This document shows positions 29,164 through 38,979 of a stretch of DNA of 64,000 bases, piece after piece; within the stretch, counting starts at the first letter, position 1, and every line of letters starts with the position of its first letter. The stretch is from Paenibacillus herberti (GTDB lineage Bacteria; Bacillota; Bacilli; Paenibacillales; Paenibacillaceae). The translations under genes and the position numbers were made by a program. The stretch lies in the NCBI RefSeq assembly GCF_002233675.1, contig NZ_NMUQ01000001.1:316679-380678 (forward strand), read 5' to 3'. The notes under the pieces are model-generated. The model worked only from the letters and a program-made list of their open reading frames with translations, was not told where the DNA came from and did not search any database.

Positions 29164-30405
29164 ATGGGATCAAGAAAATGGTGGAGGCGGCAAGAGAGGG
29201 CGGTGCTTCCGCCGGAAAGAAGGCTGGGGAAAAACGCGATTATCTCGTTGAATATCCATGCTTGTTTTCAATTCGGATCTTCGATGTCGGGCTTGTTTCT
29301 AAACCTCTACCTGTGGCGGCTGACCCAGGATCTGGTGATCAACGGATTGTACAACATCCTGGTATTCGGAATTGCTCCAGCCGCTTTTGCAGCGGGAGGC
29401 TGGCTGGCCAAGCGCAAGGACCGCATGGTTACATACCGGCTTGGTATATTGATGAATGCGCTGTTTTATTTACTCGTCATTGTGGCCCAGGAAAACGTGG
29501 CTGAATTTTTCGTGTTATTCGCTCTGTTAAACGGCATTGCGTCGGGTTTTTACTGGGTTGGTTATCTGGTGCTGCAATACGATGTCTCGACGGAGACGAA
29601 CCGGATTCGTTATCTCGCGATCAATATGATTGCGTTTAACGCCGCTGGATTAGCGGGTCCGGCGCTTGCCGGCTTTGTTATCCAGAGCAGCGAGGGGCTG
29701 AGGGGATACATTATAATTTTCTCCCTAGCATTTGTTATGTTCCTTATTGCCGCCACCGTCAGCTTCCGCATTCCGCTCCAGCCAGCCCGGCACCGGACTT
29801 TTTATTTGAGATTGATGGGCTTGCTCATGAGTAAACACCGCCGCTGGCGGCACGGCCTGTATAGCTTTTTCATTTTTGGTCTTTTCCAGGGCATTATGTT
29901 GTTTTTACCCAACATTTTGCTTTTCCTTACGCTTGGGCGCGAGGACTGGGTTGGCTACTTCGGCGTGTTTTTCTCCGCTTTGATTGTCGCCACGGGTTAT
30001 GTGCTCTCCCGCATCGCTAAAAAAGAGAACGCCCGAAAGTATCTGCTCTTATCTTCGACCGGCATTACGTTAGGTTCATCGCTACTGCTAATAGAGGTCA
30101 GTTTATGGTCAGTCGTGCTTTTCATGATGCTGTTCTCGGTATTCAATCCGCTTGCGATGAATACGCTCACTTCATACTATTACCGACTGATTGGGACGCT
30201 GCCGCTTAAAGGGGAACTGCGGGTGGAGTCGGTCATTATGCGGGAGCTGTTCCTCAACGGCGGCCGCATCGTATCGATTTCGATTTTGCTGCTGTTTGCC
30301 GGAAATCTACAACCCGCAGCCATTGCTATCGTTCTGCTTGTATTGGCAGGAATGCAATTTCTGCTGCTGAGGCTGGTACGCGAGGAATTGCCGGTTTCGC
30401 AATGA
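29164..30405 (+). CDS. MFS-type transporter
   Basis: A 413-residue membrane protein with about 11-12 helices. ATG 29164 follows GGAAGGAAGCG; the frame is open further upstream but without a better site. The loop WLAKRKDRMVTYRLG fits the MFS motif-A position, and the second half repeats the pattern (SRIAKKENARKYL). No substrate residues are recognisable. It is followed closely by mscL but ends before that gene's own promoter-like TATAAT. Confidence 0.75.
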   Translation: MGSRKWWRRQERAVLPPERRLGKNAIISLNIHACFQFGSSMSGLFLNLYLWRLTQDLVINGLYNILVFGIAPAAFAAGGWLAKRKDRMVTYRLGILMNALFYLLVIVAQENVAEFFVLFALLNGIASGFYWVGYLVLQYDVSTETNRIRYLAINMIAFNAAGLAGPALAGFVIQSSEGLRGYIIIFSLAFVMFLIAATVSFRIPLQPARHRTFYLRLMGLLMSKHRRWRHGLYSFFIFGLFQGIMLFLPNILLFLTLGREDWVGYFGVFFSALIVATGYVLSRIAKKENARKYLLLSSTGITLGSSLLLIEVSLWSVVLFMMLFSVFNPLAMNTLTSYYYRLIGTLPLKGELRVESVIMRELFLNGGRIVSISILLLFAGNLQPAAIAIVLLVLAGMQFLLLRLVREELPVSQ

Positions 30406-30464
30406 ACGGGGAACATAATTTTTGTATAATAGATTCAGTAATTGGATAAGGAGTGAAAGGATAT

Positions 30465-30863
30465 ATGTGGAAGGACTTCAAAGCCTTCGCCATGAAGGGC
30501 AACATTATGGAACTTGCGATCGCGGTCATTATCGGCGCGGCGTTCGGCAAGATGGTCACCTCGCTCGTTAATGACATCGTCACCCCACTTGTGGGCATGC
30601 TGCTCGGCGGTGTTAATGTTTCGGGACTGGAATTCAAATTTGGTGAAACCGTCCTGAAGTATGGGTTGTTTTTGCAAACGATCATCGATTTCTTCATTAT
30701 TACGTTCTCTATCTTCATGTTCATCCGGCTGTTGACCAAGCTTAAGCGCAAGGAGCAGGTGGAGGAAAATGGCCAGGCAAAGCAGGAGATGGTGCTGACT
30801 GGCGAGGAGAAGTTGTTAATTGAGATCCGTGATCTGCTTAAGGATCAGGCACGGCGCGATTAG
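30465..30863 (+). CDS. mscL: Large-conductance mechanosensitive channel MscL
   Basis: A 132-residue protein. ATG 30465 gives [20 protein letters not shown], the family N-terminus, after AAGGAGTGAAAGG; an upstream GTG at 30453 overlaps that site. Two membrane helices (about 15-40 and 68-92) and a charged C-terminal helix match MscL. It opens under membrane tension to release solutes on osmotic downshock. Confidence 0.95.
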   Translation: MWKDFKAFAMKGNIMELAIAVIIGAAFGKMVTSLVNDIVTPLVGMLLGGVNVSGLEFKFGETVLKYGLFLQTIIDFFIITFSIFMFIRLLTKLKRKEQVEENGQAKQEMVLTGEEKLLIEIRDLLKDQARRD

Positions 30864-30897
30864 CTGAGGTAGGTTGTAGAGTGAAGGAGGCTTACAA

Positions 30898-32658
30898 GTG
30901 AAGCCAAACCATTTAGAGGATCGAGTCGAGCAGCTAGAACAAGAGATTCGCGAGTTGCGCCAACAGCTTCAGCGGTTCGGGAATATTTTGTCACAGGAAC
31001 AAGGAGCATCTTCACAAAAGCAAAACATCGGCGCTCACATGCCTACGGCTGCCCAGCAAGGAGCCGCGTCGTCCCTGCCGCCAACGTTACGGCAGCAGCT
31101 GCCGGGAGACTCGCCGCAGCGGCAGGCTGCTCCGATAGGGATGCTAGACGCTCCGCCGAGGCCGCCGAAAGAACCGCCGCAACCGATCGATTGGGAGCAT
31201 CAGATCGGCCGAGTTTGGTTGCCGCGCATCTTCGTTATCGTGCTGCTGATTGGCGTGTTATGGGGATTCCTCGCTGCCGTGAACGCCGGTTATATTACAC
31301 CGGAGATTCGTTGCCTCCTCGGGTTGGCTGCTGCTCTTGTCATGTTCGGGGCAGGTGTGCGCTGGATGCGCCAGAAGCGCAACGCGCTTGGCTTAGTCCT
31401 GCTAGGCGGCGCGAATGGTGTGCTTGTGTTGACGCTTTTTGCGGCGCATATGCTGTACGATTTTATCGGTGCGGGCATGGCCTTCGTGTTATATGTCGCT
31501 GCGGTTGTGTTATTCGCAGGGACCGCACTGCGCTATCGCTCACAAGCACTGATGCTTGCGGCCGCAGTTGCCGGGACGCTGGTTCCTTTTCTGGTCGATT
31601 CCAGCGAACCCAATATGACGCTCCTCATCGTTTATGAAGCGATGTTCGCCGCAGTCGTCCTGCTTATCAGCTGGCGATACGCTTTCCGGATTACTTTTGT
31701 CGCTTCCTATGCGCTGTTGCAGTTGCCCGCAATTGCGGCCGGCATCGGAGCTAGCTCGGATCGTGAGCGTTGGATCATTCTCGGCGCTCTGCTGCTTCAT
31801 CACCTGCTGCAGTATGGGCTGTCACTGAGGGATGTTTCCTTCGCCTCTCGGCCGGAGCGGCAAGGGCTGCTGTTTGCATCTTTTGCACTCAATGCCGCGT
31901 GGATGATTGATATGCTAGAGCAGACTGAATACCGCTGGATGATGGCAGCTCTCGCTTTGTTCTATACGGTCTCGGCTTACTTACTTCGGTCAAGTGTCGG
32001 ACAGAGGCTGCAGCTGTATGCGGTAATCGCTACGCTTGGTTGGTTATTACTGCTCATTAATGTAGTTTCCGATGATTACCTCGGAGCGACGCTGCTCATT
32101 CAAGGGATTCTGGCGTTATATCTTGGCCTGAAGCTCAAATCCTGGATGCAACAGACAGCCGGAGCTATTATCGGTTTTATCGGAGTTGCGCTTGTGCTAA
32201 AATCGCCGATTGAAGAAGCTTGGTCCGACGCAACGCTATCTTGGCTAGTCCTTCTTGCAGTGTGGACGGTGTTATACTTTCTCTTGCGACCGTCCCGCAC
32301 GAAGGATTTTCCCGAAGGACCGGGACCAGTTGTGCTTTGGAGCGGCGCCATTCTTGTACTTGTTTTCCTGACGCAGCTCACGCTTGCACTCGCACAATCT
32401 CTGGAGTCGGACAGCCGCTCGCTCGTGCTTTCGGCCGTATGGGTAGCCTATGCCGTCGTTCTAATCTCAGTTGGAATGTTTTGGCGGCAGGCCAAGGTGC
32501 GCATGGCGGGAATCGTGCTGTTGCTTCTGACGTTGCTCAAGGTAATCTTTATTGATTTGCCGGGTGTGTCCACGGCGGTCAGAGCCATCTTGTTTATCGG
32601 TCTCGGAGCTGTTGGCATCCTGGTGTCTCGATTCCTCTATCACAAGCAGAAGGATTAG
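30898..32658 (+). CDS. DUF2339 polytopic membrane protein
   Basis: A 586-residue protein. A coiled-coil N-terminus (RVEQLEQEIRELRQQLQRF) and a Gln/Pro/Ala-rich linker are followed by the short motif DWEHQIGRVWLPRIFVIVLL, then roughly fifteen membrane helices to the end. This layout, with W(E/L)..(I/L)G..WL(P/N)R at the first helix, is that of DUF2339. The function is unknown; a cell-envelope role is usually guessed. GTG 30898 follows GAAGGAGGC. Confidence 0.75.
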   Translation: MKPNHLEDRVEQLEQEIRELRQQLQRFGNILSQEQGASSQKQNIGAHMPTAAQQGAASSLPPTLRQQLPGDSPQRQAAPIGMLDAPPRPPKEPPQPIDWEHQIGRVWLPRIFVIVLLIGVLWGFLAAVNAGYITPEIRCLLGLAAALVMFGAGVRWMRQKRNALGLVLLGGANGVLVLTLFAAHMLYDFIGAGMAFVLYVAAVVLFAGTALRYRSQALMLAAAVAGTLVPFLVDSSEPNMTLLIVYEAMFAAVVLLISWRYAFRITFVASYALLQLPAIAAGIGASSDRERWIILGALLLHHLLQYGLSLRDVSFASRPERQGLLFASFALNAAWMIDMLEQTEYRWMMAALALFYTVSAYLLRSSVGQRLQLYAVIATLGWLLLLINVVSDDYLGATLLIQGILALYLGLKLKSWMQQTAGAIIGFIGVALVLKSPIEEAWSDATLSWLVLLAVWTVLYFLLRPSRTKDFPEGPGPVVLWSGAILVLVFLTQLTLALAQSLESDSRSLVLSAVWVAYAVVLISVGMFWRQAKVRMAGIVLLLLTLLKVIFIDLPGVSTAVRAILFIGLGAVGILVSRFLYHKQKD

Positions 32659-32671
32659 TGCAGCTGCACAT

Positions 32672-32713
32672 AAAACAGCGTCAGTCGACGAGAAAATCGA
32701 CTGACGCTGTTTT
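32672..32713. terminator. Bidirectional terminator
   Basis: AAAACAGCGTCAGTCGA pairs perfectly with TCGACTGACGCTGTTTT between convergent genes. Confidence 0.85.
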
Positions 32714-32732
32714 ATTGAGCTAATGTCCCTAA

Positions 32733-33332
32733 TTAGTTGAATGACCACCGCAAATCAGAGTATTTAAAGAGATATTTATAGTAGGCAGGGAATTCTCGTA
32801 TTATGGAGTAAATATCTCTAAACTCAAAGATTTTGGCATGAGCAGAATACACTTCTTTAATACCTATTGTTTTAAACGCTAGTTTTGTCCTAGATATATG
32901 AAAATATTGAGTAATAACCATCACAGAGTTTAATTTTAACTCATTCATAATCTGGCTGGTATTTTGGGCGGTCATATACGAGTTGAGCCCATTATTATCC
33001 TCTTTAATTTTTTCTTCCGGTATCCCTTTATCTATTAAGTAAGATTTCATAACCTTTGCCTCATCGAAACCTTCCTTACCAATACCACCACTTACAATGA
33101 TAAAAGTAAAATAGCCCCCATTATAAAGTTCTACGGATTTATCTAATCTTGCTTTTAACCGATTAGAAGGCTGTCCATTAACTTCTACTTTATTTCCTAA
33201 TACTACAGCTACGTCAACAGGTTTCAGTTCATCATTCAACCCATCTATTATCACCAGAGTAGTGTGAATGATAAACCAGAGGAAAAGACTTGCTACTACT
33301 ATTAAAAATCGTTTAATGAAAATAAAGTTCAA
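32733..33332 (-). CDS. DUF218 (YdcF/SanA-like) membrane-anchored protein, low GC
   Basis: A 199-residue protein with one N-terminal membrane helix (about 6-27) and a DUF218 domain: VDVAVVLGNKVEVNG, YNGGYFTFIIVSGGIGKEG, DEAKVMKSYLIDKGIP, then a Rossmann-like MVITQYFHISRTKLAFK. TTG 33332 is used, with AAGGTGAG close upstream. DUF218 proteins act in envelope functions, in some species linked to lipid-carrier recycling or vancomycin tolerance. Codon use is clearly more AT-rich than in both neighbours, which suggests recent transfer. A second, unrelated-looking DUF218 gene lies at 56444-57199. Confidence 0.8.
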   Translation of the reverse strand: MNFIFIKRFLIVVASLFLWFIIHTTLVIIDGLNDELKPVDVAVVLGNKVEVNGQPSNRLKARLDKSVELYNGGYFTFIIVSGGIGKEGFDEAKVMKSYLIDKGIPEEKIKEDNNGLNSYMTAQNTSQIMNELKLNSVMVITQYFHISRTKLAFKTIGIKEVYSAHAKIFEFRDIYSIIREFPAYYKYLFKYSDLRWSFN

Positions 33333-33510
33333 TCTCTCACCTTCGTTCTCTCATTTTTTTCCATAATCGTTCTTTAATATTATCATACTTGAGCGCATGA
33401 GCTGTAGGGTGCGATTGACGGGAGTTCGTATCCGGTGATTCCATAAGTCAGCATAACAAAATTGACCGGGACTATTTTTTTTCTGACAGCAGCTGTTGGA
33501 AAATAAAATA

Positions 33511-33545
33511 AAAAAGCGAAGGCCTCCACGGCTTTCGCTTTTTTT
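33511..33545. terminator. Bidirectional terminator
   Basis: AAAAAGCGAAGGCC pairs with GGCTTTCGCTTTTT around TCCAC (one bulge), with T-rich and A-rich flanks. Confidence 0.75.
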
Positions 33546-33589
33546 AATCGCTACTGCAGAAGCTCGCTCTGTTCCAGGCCCAGCAGCCG

Positions 33590-34180
33590 CTATTGCGTAA
33601 GCTCGCCCTGCTCAAGAGTTAGCAGTCGCTGCTTCATCTCCATGCCGCCGCGATAGCCGGTCAAAGCGCCGCTTGCACCAATAACGCGGTGGCAGGGGAT
33701 AGGCATGAGTACAGGATTCGCGCCGATTGCGGCTCCGACCGCCCGGGCGGCGGATGGTCTGCCAATCGCATCTGCAATGTCCGCATAAGATCTCGTTTCG
33801 CCGTATGGTATTGCTTGCAGAGCCCTCCACACTACCATCTGAAAAGGCGTCCCACGCAGCGAGAGCGGCATATCAAAGGTAGAGCGGCTGCCTGCAAAAT
33901 ATTGGGCCAGCTCGTCCGCATAAGGCTGAAGCTGTTGGCCCGAGTGCTCCAGAGCTGCTCCTGGACGTCGTGCTGCAGCCCATTCGGTAAGCTCCTGGAA
34001 GGGGCCGTTCAACGAGCCGCAAAAGGCGAATCCTTCGGCATCGGCCGCCAGGTAGAGCTGCCAATCTTCATTTCCGAGCTTGCTCCAATACAGCTTCTCT
34101 TGAGTTTCAGCAAGCTTAGATGTATTCTGCGCTTGAGGAACTGCTGTATCGGCTGGCTGATTCTCTATGATTTCACTCAT
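33590..34180 (-). CDS. ogt: Methylated-DNA-protein-cysteine methyltransferase
   Basis: A 196-residue protein. The C-terminal half is the alkyltransferase domain: GTPFQMVVWRALQAIPYGET, SYADIADAIGRPSAARAVG, and the active-site IPCHRV with Cys163, then GYRGGMEMKQRLL. It repairs O6-methylguanine in DNA by transferring the methyl group to Cys163 in a single-use reaction. It overlaps adaA by 8 bases and is the second gene of an adaA-ogt (adaB-like) operon. Confidence 0.93.
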   Translation of the reverse strand: MSEIIENQPADTAVPQAQNTSKLAETQEKLYWSKLGNEDWQLYLAADAEGFAFCGSLNGPFQELTEWAAARRPGAALEHSGQQLQPYADELAQYFAGSRSTFDMPLSLRGTPFQMVVWRALQAIPYGETRSYADIADAIGRPSAARAVGAAIGANPVLMPIPCHRVIGASGALTGYRGGMEMKQRLLTLEQGELTQ

Positions 34181-34796
34181 CTGCTATCCTCTCCTTACCT
34201 TCTTGAATAGCTTCGAGCTGCTTGCGGTATTCCGCCGGTGTGCAGCCGAGCTCTCTTCTGAACATCGCAATAAAATGAGCCGCTCCCGGCATCCCGACCT
34301 GTCGCCCGATCTCAGTCACGGGAGCATCACTCCCGGAAAGCAGCTCGGTCGCGAGCCGCATTCGCTCCCGCCTGACGAACTGCTGCGGCGTAAACCCGGT
34401 CTGCCGCTTGAAGCTACGATGTAGATGCCAAGGTGAGCTGCATCCGACTTCCGCGAGCGCGGCGAGCGACAGATCCTCTTGTAGATGCGCCCGAATGTAG
34501 CGAATCAGGCCATCGATCCATGCTTCTGACGGCTGCATAGCTGCATCCGGCTGGCATCTTTTACAGGAACGGAATCCGGCCTTCAGCGCTTCTGCTGGAG
34601 AACCGAATACGGCCGTATGATCACGCTTCGGCGTTCGGGATTTGCAGGAAGGACGGCAAAATATGCCGGTCGTTTTTACCGCATACCAAAAGCGACCGTC
34701 CGCTTCATCATCGCAGTTGCAAACAGCCGTCCATTGCTCCTCCGTTGGAGCGGTCCATGTAGCAGCTCCTTCGGAAATAATCCGCATGATGCTCAT
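34173..34796 (-). CDS. adaA: AdaA: methylphosphotriester-sensing AraC-type activator
   Basis: A 207-residue protein. The N-terminal Ada zinc domain has Cys47, Cys51, Cys78 and Cys81 (FCRPSCKSR...FRSCKRCQPD). The C-terminal half is an AraC-type double helix-turn-helix (LSLAALAEVGCSSPWHLHRS...TPQQFVRRERMRLA). In Bacillus, AdaA takes a methyl group from DNA phosphotriesters and then activates its own operon. The start follows GGAGGTGA. It is coupled to the downstream methyltransferase. Confidence 0.93.
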   Translation of the reverse strand: MSIMRIISEGAATWTAPTEEQWTAVCNCDDEADGRFWYAVKTTGIFCRPSCKSRTPKRDHTAVFGSPAEALKAGFRSCKRCQPDAAMQPSEAWIDGLIRYIRAHLQEDLSLAALAEVGCSSPWHLHRSFKRQTGFTPQQFVRRERMRLATELLSGSDAPVTEIGRQVGMPGAAHFIAMFRRELGCTPAEYRKQLEAIQEGKERIADE

Positions 34797-34901
34797 CGGC
34801 TGTCACCTCCATGCCATCAGTATACCTCTTTTCATGCTGCCGGTTAACGTTATGGGAATGAAAGAGCAAGATGGCGAAGCCTCCTCAGCGATCCGCATAG
34901 G

Positions 34902-34928
34902 AAAAAAGCCAACCAGAACATCTGGTTG
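34902..34928 (-). terminator. Terminator of the SET-domain gene
   Basis: On the minus strand CAACCAGA and TCTGGTTG pair around TGT, followed by GGC and a T-run. Confidence 0.7.
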
Positions 34929-34973
34929 ACCTGTTGATCATCTGCAACAAGCGTTTTTACGCTGTGGGTAGGA

Positions 34974-35372
34974 CTACTTGCTCTCGGTATTTTCCGGATC
35001 ATACAAAAACCAGAGCGGATCGTCGCAATCGGGCTCGCCGTTGTAGTTGATCAGAACTTCCTCATCGGATTCGATATCGGCATAAGCGAAAAAATCCACC
35101 GTCAGCTTCTCGAAACTAAGCTCATAAACGGCATTTGGCGTGTAGGAATGGTTGAAGAGACTACCGTATCCGAGTACGATCGCGCCATGATTGGCTCCAA
35201 AGTTGAACACATAATCGTCTAATACAGTCTGCTCGATAAGTTCATGCTCTTCATTTGGATAAGTGACGACGGGAGCCTCGTGAATCAGCTCTCCCTTCGC
35301 TATTTTCCTCGTGGCAAAAACTCCACGCGTGAATTCCCCGGTGGTAAAAGGGGATGTTCGGACTTCCAACAT
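34974..35372 (-). CDS. SET-domain protein
   Basis: A 132-residue protein. ATG 35372 follows GAGGTGCGGC and gives MLEVRTSPF, the usual start of this small bacterial family. SET motifs are present: GRGVFA-like RGVFATRKIAKGELI, GSLFNHSYTPNA (the NH motif) and DEEVLINYNGE. SET domains methylate lysine using S-adenosylmethionine; the bacterial single-domain forms are poorly known and the target is unclear. It is monocistronic and divergent from copA. Confidence 0.85.
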   Translation of the reverse strand: MLEVRTSPFTTGEFTRGVFATRKIAKGELIHEAPVVTYPNEEHELIEQTVLDDYVFNFGANHGAIVLGYGSLFNHSYTPNAVYELSFEKLTVDFFAYADIESDEEVLINYNGEPDCDDPLWFLYDPENTESK

Positions 35373-35494
35373 ATGCCGCACCTCGCAGTTAAATGAATAC
35401 CCTAGTTTAACCCGAGGCGGGCTAAACGGCAAATCCGCTTGGTTCCCAGGCTCTCCAGCAGGTCATACTGAGGCTTAATGCTAAATATATTTTC

Positions 35495-35523
35495 TTGACC
35501 AATATAGGGTAGGGGGGTATATT
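35495..35523 (+). promoter_or_regulatory. copA promoter with CsoR-like operator in the spacer
   Basis: TTGACC (35495-35500) and TATATT (35518-35523) are 17 bases apart. The spacer and -10 form an imperfect palindrome with AATATA and TATATT ends and a G-rich centre. This resembles CsoR sites and matches the copZ promoter at 48470-48498. Confidence 0.75.
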
Positions 35524-35556
35524 GGGGGTAGTGGAAGTAACTTTGGAGGTAACCAT

Positions 35557-38010
35557 ATGAGCGAGAACATAAAGGAAGGTTCGGCCGCTGAGGGGCAGAA
35601 GTCGGTGCTGCAGTTGACTGGGATGACCTGTGCTGCCTGTGCCAGCCGCATCGAGAAGGGGCTAGGCAAGATAGACGGCGTGTCGTCCGCTAGCGTCAAT
35701 TTTGCCACCGAGCAGGCCAGTGTCATCTATGACCCAGCCAAGGTGAACCGCAACGCGTTGGAGGAGAAGATCCACAAGCTCGGCTACGGAACCGTGCAGG
35801 AGTCGGTACAGCTTCAGCTTGAGGGGATGACTTGCGCCGCCTGCGCCACCCGCATCGAGAAGGGGCTGATCCGCATGCCCGGCGTCGCCTCGGCGACGGT
35901 CAATTTTGCGATGGAGACAGCTCGGGTAGACTATTTGCCTGGAGAGGTCAGCGTTGTCGATCTGCAGCAGAAGGTGGCCAAATTGGGTTACAAGGCGCTG
36001 CTTAAGGATAGCGGTGACGGGGTGCAGGATCGCAAACAGAAGGAGCTCCAGCGCCAACAGCTGCGACTAATTGTATCCGCGTTGCTGTCGCTTCCACTTC
36101 TTTATACAATGGTGGCGCATTTCAGCTTCCTATCGTGGCTTCCAGTGCCTGAGCTGCTCATGAATCCTTGGGTGCAGCTGGCGTTGGCAACGCCGGTGCA
36201 GTTTTACATTGGGGCGGCTTTTTACCGGGGAGCGTTCAATGCACTACGCAGCGGGGGCGCGAACATGGATGTGCTCATTGCTCTCGGAACTTCTGCAGCC
36301 TACTTCTACAGCCTATATCTAACGCTGGATTGGTATAGCAATGTTGGCGGTATGCATAATGAGGGGTTGGCGCTCTATTACGAGACAAGCGCTATTCTCA
36401 TCACACTTGTTGTCATGGGTAAGCTGCTGGAATCACGCGCTAAGGGCCGCACATCGGAAGCGATCAAGTCACTCATGGGCTTGCAGGCCAAAACTGCGCT
36501 CGTACTTCGCGACGGCAACGAGATGGCTCTACCGCTGGAGGAGGTTGTGTCTGGCGATCGGGTACGGGTGCGGCCGGGCGAAAAGGTTCCCGTGGACGGC
36601 ATTGTAGAGGAGGGAAGCTCCTCCGTCGACGAGTCCATGTTAACCGGTGAGAGCTTGCCTGTCACGAAGAGGGTGGGAGACGCCGTGACTGGGGCTACGC
36701 TCAACAAAAATGGCTCTTTGCTCATCCACGCGACTCGCGTCGGCAAGGATTCTGTGCTTGCTCAGATCATCAAGGTTGTTGAGCAAGCGCAAGGCTCTAA
36801 AGCTCCGATTCAGCGCTTCGCTGATCGCATTTCAGGTATATTTGTCCCTATTGTCGTCGCGGCGGCACTTGTTGCGGCGCTCATCTGGTATTTCTTCGTG
36901 GCTCCTGGCGACTTTGCTCAGGCACTGGAAATCAGCATCGCGGTGCTCGTCATTGCTTGTCCTTGCGCACTTGGTCTGGCAACGCCGACTTCGATCATGG
37001 CGGGCTCTGGCCGGGCAGCTGAGCTTGGTATCCTGTTCAAGGGCGGCGAGCATCTGGAGCGTACGCATAAAATCGACACCATCATCCTGGACAAAACAGG
37101 CACTGTCACCGTAGGCAAGCCGCAACTGACGGATGTCATCGCGATTACGGCCCGTAGCGAGTTGCTGCGCCTGGCGGGCGGCGCCGAAAAGCGTTCGGAG
37201 CATCCGCTCGCCGAAGCAATTGTAGAAGGCATTCGGCGGGAGCTGCCGGATTTACCGGAGCCGTCTGCTTTTGAAGCATTGCCGGGATATGGCATCCGGG
37301 CGGAGGTCGATGGGCGTGATGTATGGATTGGCAACCGCCGTCTGATGGAGCGGGAGGGCGTAGAAGTCACACAGGCGCTGCGCAACATGGAACAGCTTGA
37401 AGCAGAAGGCAAGACGGCTATGCTCGTCGCGATCGACGGCCGTTACGCCGGGATGCTCGCTGTAGCGGATACGATCAGGCCGAGCTCTGCCGAAGCGGTC
37501 AGCCGTCTGAAGAAAATGGGGCTGCGCGTCCTCATGATTACCGGGGACAATCAGCGTACGGCGGAAGCGATCGCGGCGCAAGCTGGAATTTCCGAAGTGT
37601 TGGCCGAAGTGCTGCCTGAAGGCAAAGCCGCAGAGGTGCGCAAGCTGCAGCAGCAGGGACGGCTTGTTGCGATGGTCGGCGACGGTATTAATGACGCGCC
37701 TGCTCTGGCCAGTGCCGATATTGGCATGGCAGTCGGAACGGGTACAGATGTCGCTATGGAGGCTGCAGATGTGACGCTGATGCGCGGTGAGTTGACTAGC
37801 ATTTCTGATGCGATCCATATGAGCCGATTGACGATGACGAACATACGCCAGAACTTGTTCTGGGCGCTCGGCTACAACTCCTTGGGTATTCCGATCGCAG
37901 CAGCAGGGCTGCTTGAGCCTTGGGTAGCGGGAACGGCGATGGCGCTCAGCTCTGTTTCGGTCGTAATTAATTCGCTGCGGTTGCAGCGCGTCAAAAGCAG
38001 TTTGAGCTAG
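35557..38010 (+). CDS. copA: Copper-exporting P1B-type ATPase CopA
   Basis: An 817-residue protein with two N-terminal metal-binding domains ([13 protein letters not shown] near residue 25 and [13 protein letters not shown] near 98), eight expected membrane helices, the TGES loop, the ion-pathway CPC at 468-470, the phosphorylated Asp512 in DKTGTVT, and [10 protein letters not shown]. The C-terminal helix carries NSLGIP, and [15 protein letters not shown] is the Cu(+)-ATPase signature. It exports Cu(+) using ATP. It is monocistronic here; the chaperone gene copZ is 10 kb away under a matching promoter. Confidence 0.96.
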   Translation: MSENIKEGSAAEGQKSVLQLTGMTCAACASRIEKGLGKIDGVSSASVNFATEQASVIYDPAKVNRNALEEKIHKLGYGTVQESVQLQLEGMTCAACATRIEKGLIRMPGVASATVNFAMETARVDYLPGEVSVVDLQQKVAKLGYKALLKDSGDGVQDRKQKELQRQQLRLIVSALLSLPLLYTMVAHFSFLSWLPVPELLMNPWVQLALATPVQFYIGAAFYRGAFNALRSGGANMDVLIALGTSAAYFYSLYLTLDWYSNVGGMHNEGLALYYETSAILITLVVMGKLLESRAKGRTSEAIKSLMGLQAKTALVLRDGNEMALPLEEVVSGDRVRVRPGEKVPVDGIVEEGSSSVDESMLTGESLPVTKRVGDAVTGATLNKNGSLLIHATRVGKDSVLAQIIKVVEQAQGSKAPIQRFADRISGIFVPIVVAAALVAALIWYFFVAPGDFAQALEISIAVLVIACPCALGLATPTSIMAGSGRAAELGILFKGGEHLERTHKIDTIILDKTGTVTVGKPQLTDVIAITARSELLRLAGGAEKRSEHPLAEAIVEGIRRELPDLPEPSAFEALPGYGIRAEVDGRDVWIGNRRLMEREGVEVTQALRNMEQLEAEGKTAMLVAIDGRYAGMLAVADTIRPSSAEAVSRLKKMGLRVLMITGDNQRTAEAIAAQAGISEVLAEVLPEGKAAEVRKLQQQGRLVAMVGDGINDAPALASADIGMAVGTGTDVAMEAADVTLMRGELTSISDAIHMSRLTMTNIRQNLFWALGYNSLGIPIAAAGLLEPWVAGTAMALSSVSVVINSLRLQRVKSSLS

Positions 38011-38034
38011 CTGTATGCGGCCAGCCAACGAAAA

Positions 38035-38083
38035 AAACGATCTCGGAAGTCATGGCTGACATGGCTTCTGGGATCGTCTTTTT
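38035..38083 (+). terminator. Terminator of copA
   Basis: AACGATC...GGAAG.CATG pairs with CATG.CTTC...GATCGT around GCTGA, followed by five T. Confidence 0.8.
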
Positions 38084-38344
38084 AATCAAACGATAAATGA
38101 TGTTGGACATAGCACCTGCAGTTTCTTTTGTTATCGTTTTAGTGTTGTTCCTTTTGAAGAGATATAGAAAAGAAAAAAACAGCCCCTATAAGGAGCAGAA
38201 TGACTAAGAGTACTATTAGAAGAGGGTGTTCCAAAAGCCCCCTTAAACCAAGCCCAGTCTTCTCCCATCTCTTCTGTGAAAGCTACCATCGAATCGCTTT
38301 CAACACTAACTAACTAAACAACTCCTCACACATCAGCTCGACCA

Positions 38345-38652
38345 TTCCTGCCCTAACGGAACTCAGAGAGCATATTTCCCATCAAACACGGGTTCAAGCC
38401 AGCTAACGGACCCCAGAAGCGTTATTTGGGTCAGAGATGATGATATCCCCAAGATAATGCCGAAATAAGGTTTCTCAGGTCCGTTACGCAATGAGGTGCA
38501 TTAATTCATGAACGAATGAAGCTCAGAGCGCCTATTGACCCAAAACGATTTAGCGCCTTCAGATCTATCGTAGCGAAAATGGGAAACAATGCGGGGGATT
38601 TTTTAAGGGCCGCCCCAAAAGTCATCCTTAAATGACTTAGGGACGGCCCTTT
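38345..38652. repeat. Dispersed hairpin repeat, copy 1
   Basis: Arms TAACGGAACTCAGAGAGC (38354-38371) and TAACGGACCCCAGAAGC-GTTATTT (38404-38427) face the inverted arm GAAATAAGG-TTTCTCAGGTCCGTTA (38462-38486). The unit ends in a strong hairpin (38605-38652) with GGGCCG...CGGCCC arms. A related unit is at 53232-53573. There is no coding frame with a binding site. From 38084 to 38344 I see no gene either. Confidence 0.75.
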
Positions 38653-38842
38653 AAATACGGGCAATCTTTTAATCAGGAAATTAAATAGAATGATTAGAAA
38701 GTCTCAGAGCTTCGAGTGCAGTGATTCGGAGGACCTAGGGCGTATTATGAGAAAAGTAAGGATTTAAATGAGGGACTTCTAATAAATGCCGGGCAGGGTT
38801 TCGACAAGAAACTACGAATATTAACCTTAACAAAATAAAATG

Positions 38843-38966
38843 AAGCAGAATGCCGAATTTTCGTGAAGAAAAACGGGGGAACCATTCCGGGTGAATGAAT
38901 CTTGCTTGAGAGGATTCTAGGGAACCTTCAACCGAACCCACAGCTAACTTCGTAGGCATCCGAAGG
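38843..38966 (+). promoter_or_regulatory. ydaO-type c-di-AMP riboswitch
   Basis: The leader contains the ydaO/yuaA consensus blocks in order: AAAACGGGGGAACCA (38880-38894 region), GGGTGAATGAATC, then AGGGAACCTTCAACCGAACC, then CAGCTAACTTCGTAGGC, ending at CATCCGAAGG just before the start codon. This riboswitch binds cyclic di-AMP and usually turns off downstream wall-hydrolase or potassium genes. Here it precedes an NlpC/P60 gene, its classic partner. The 5' limit is approximate. Confidence 0.9.
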
Positions 38967-38979
38967 GAGAACATTTTTG

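Noticed and set aside
38097-38207. A 36-residue frame with a membrane-like helix and charged tail after copA
   Set aside because: It has no ribosome binding site and begins right behind the copA terminator, so I could not support it as a gene.
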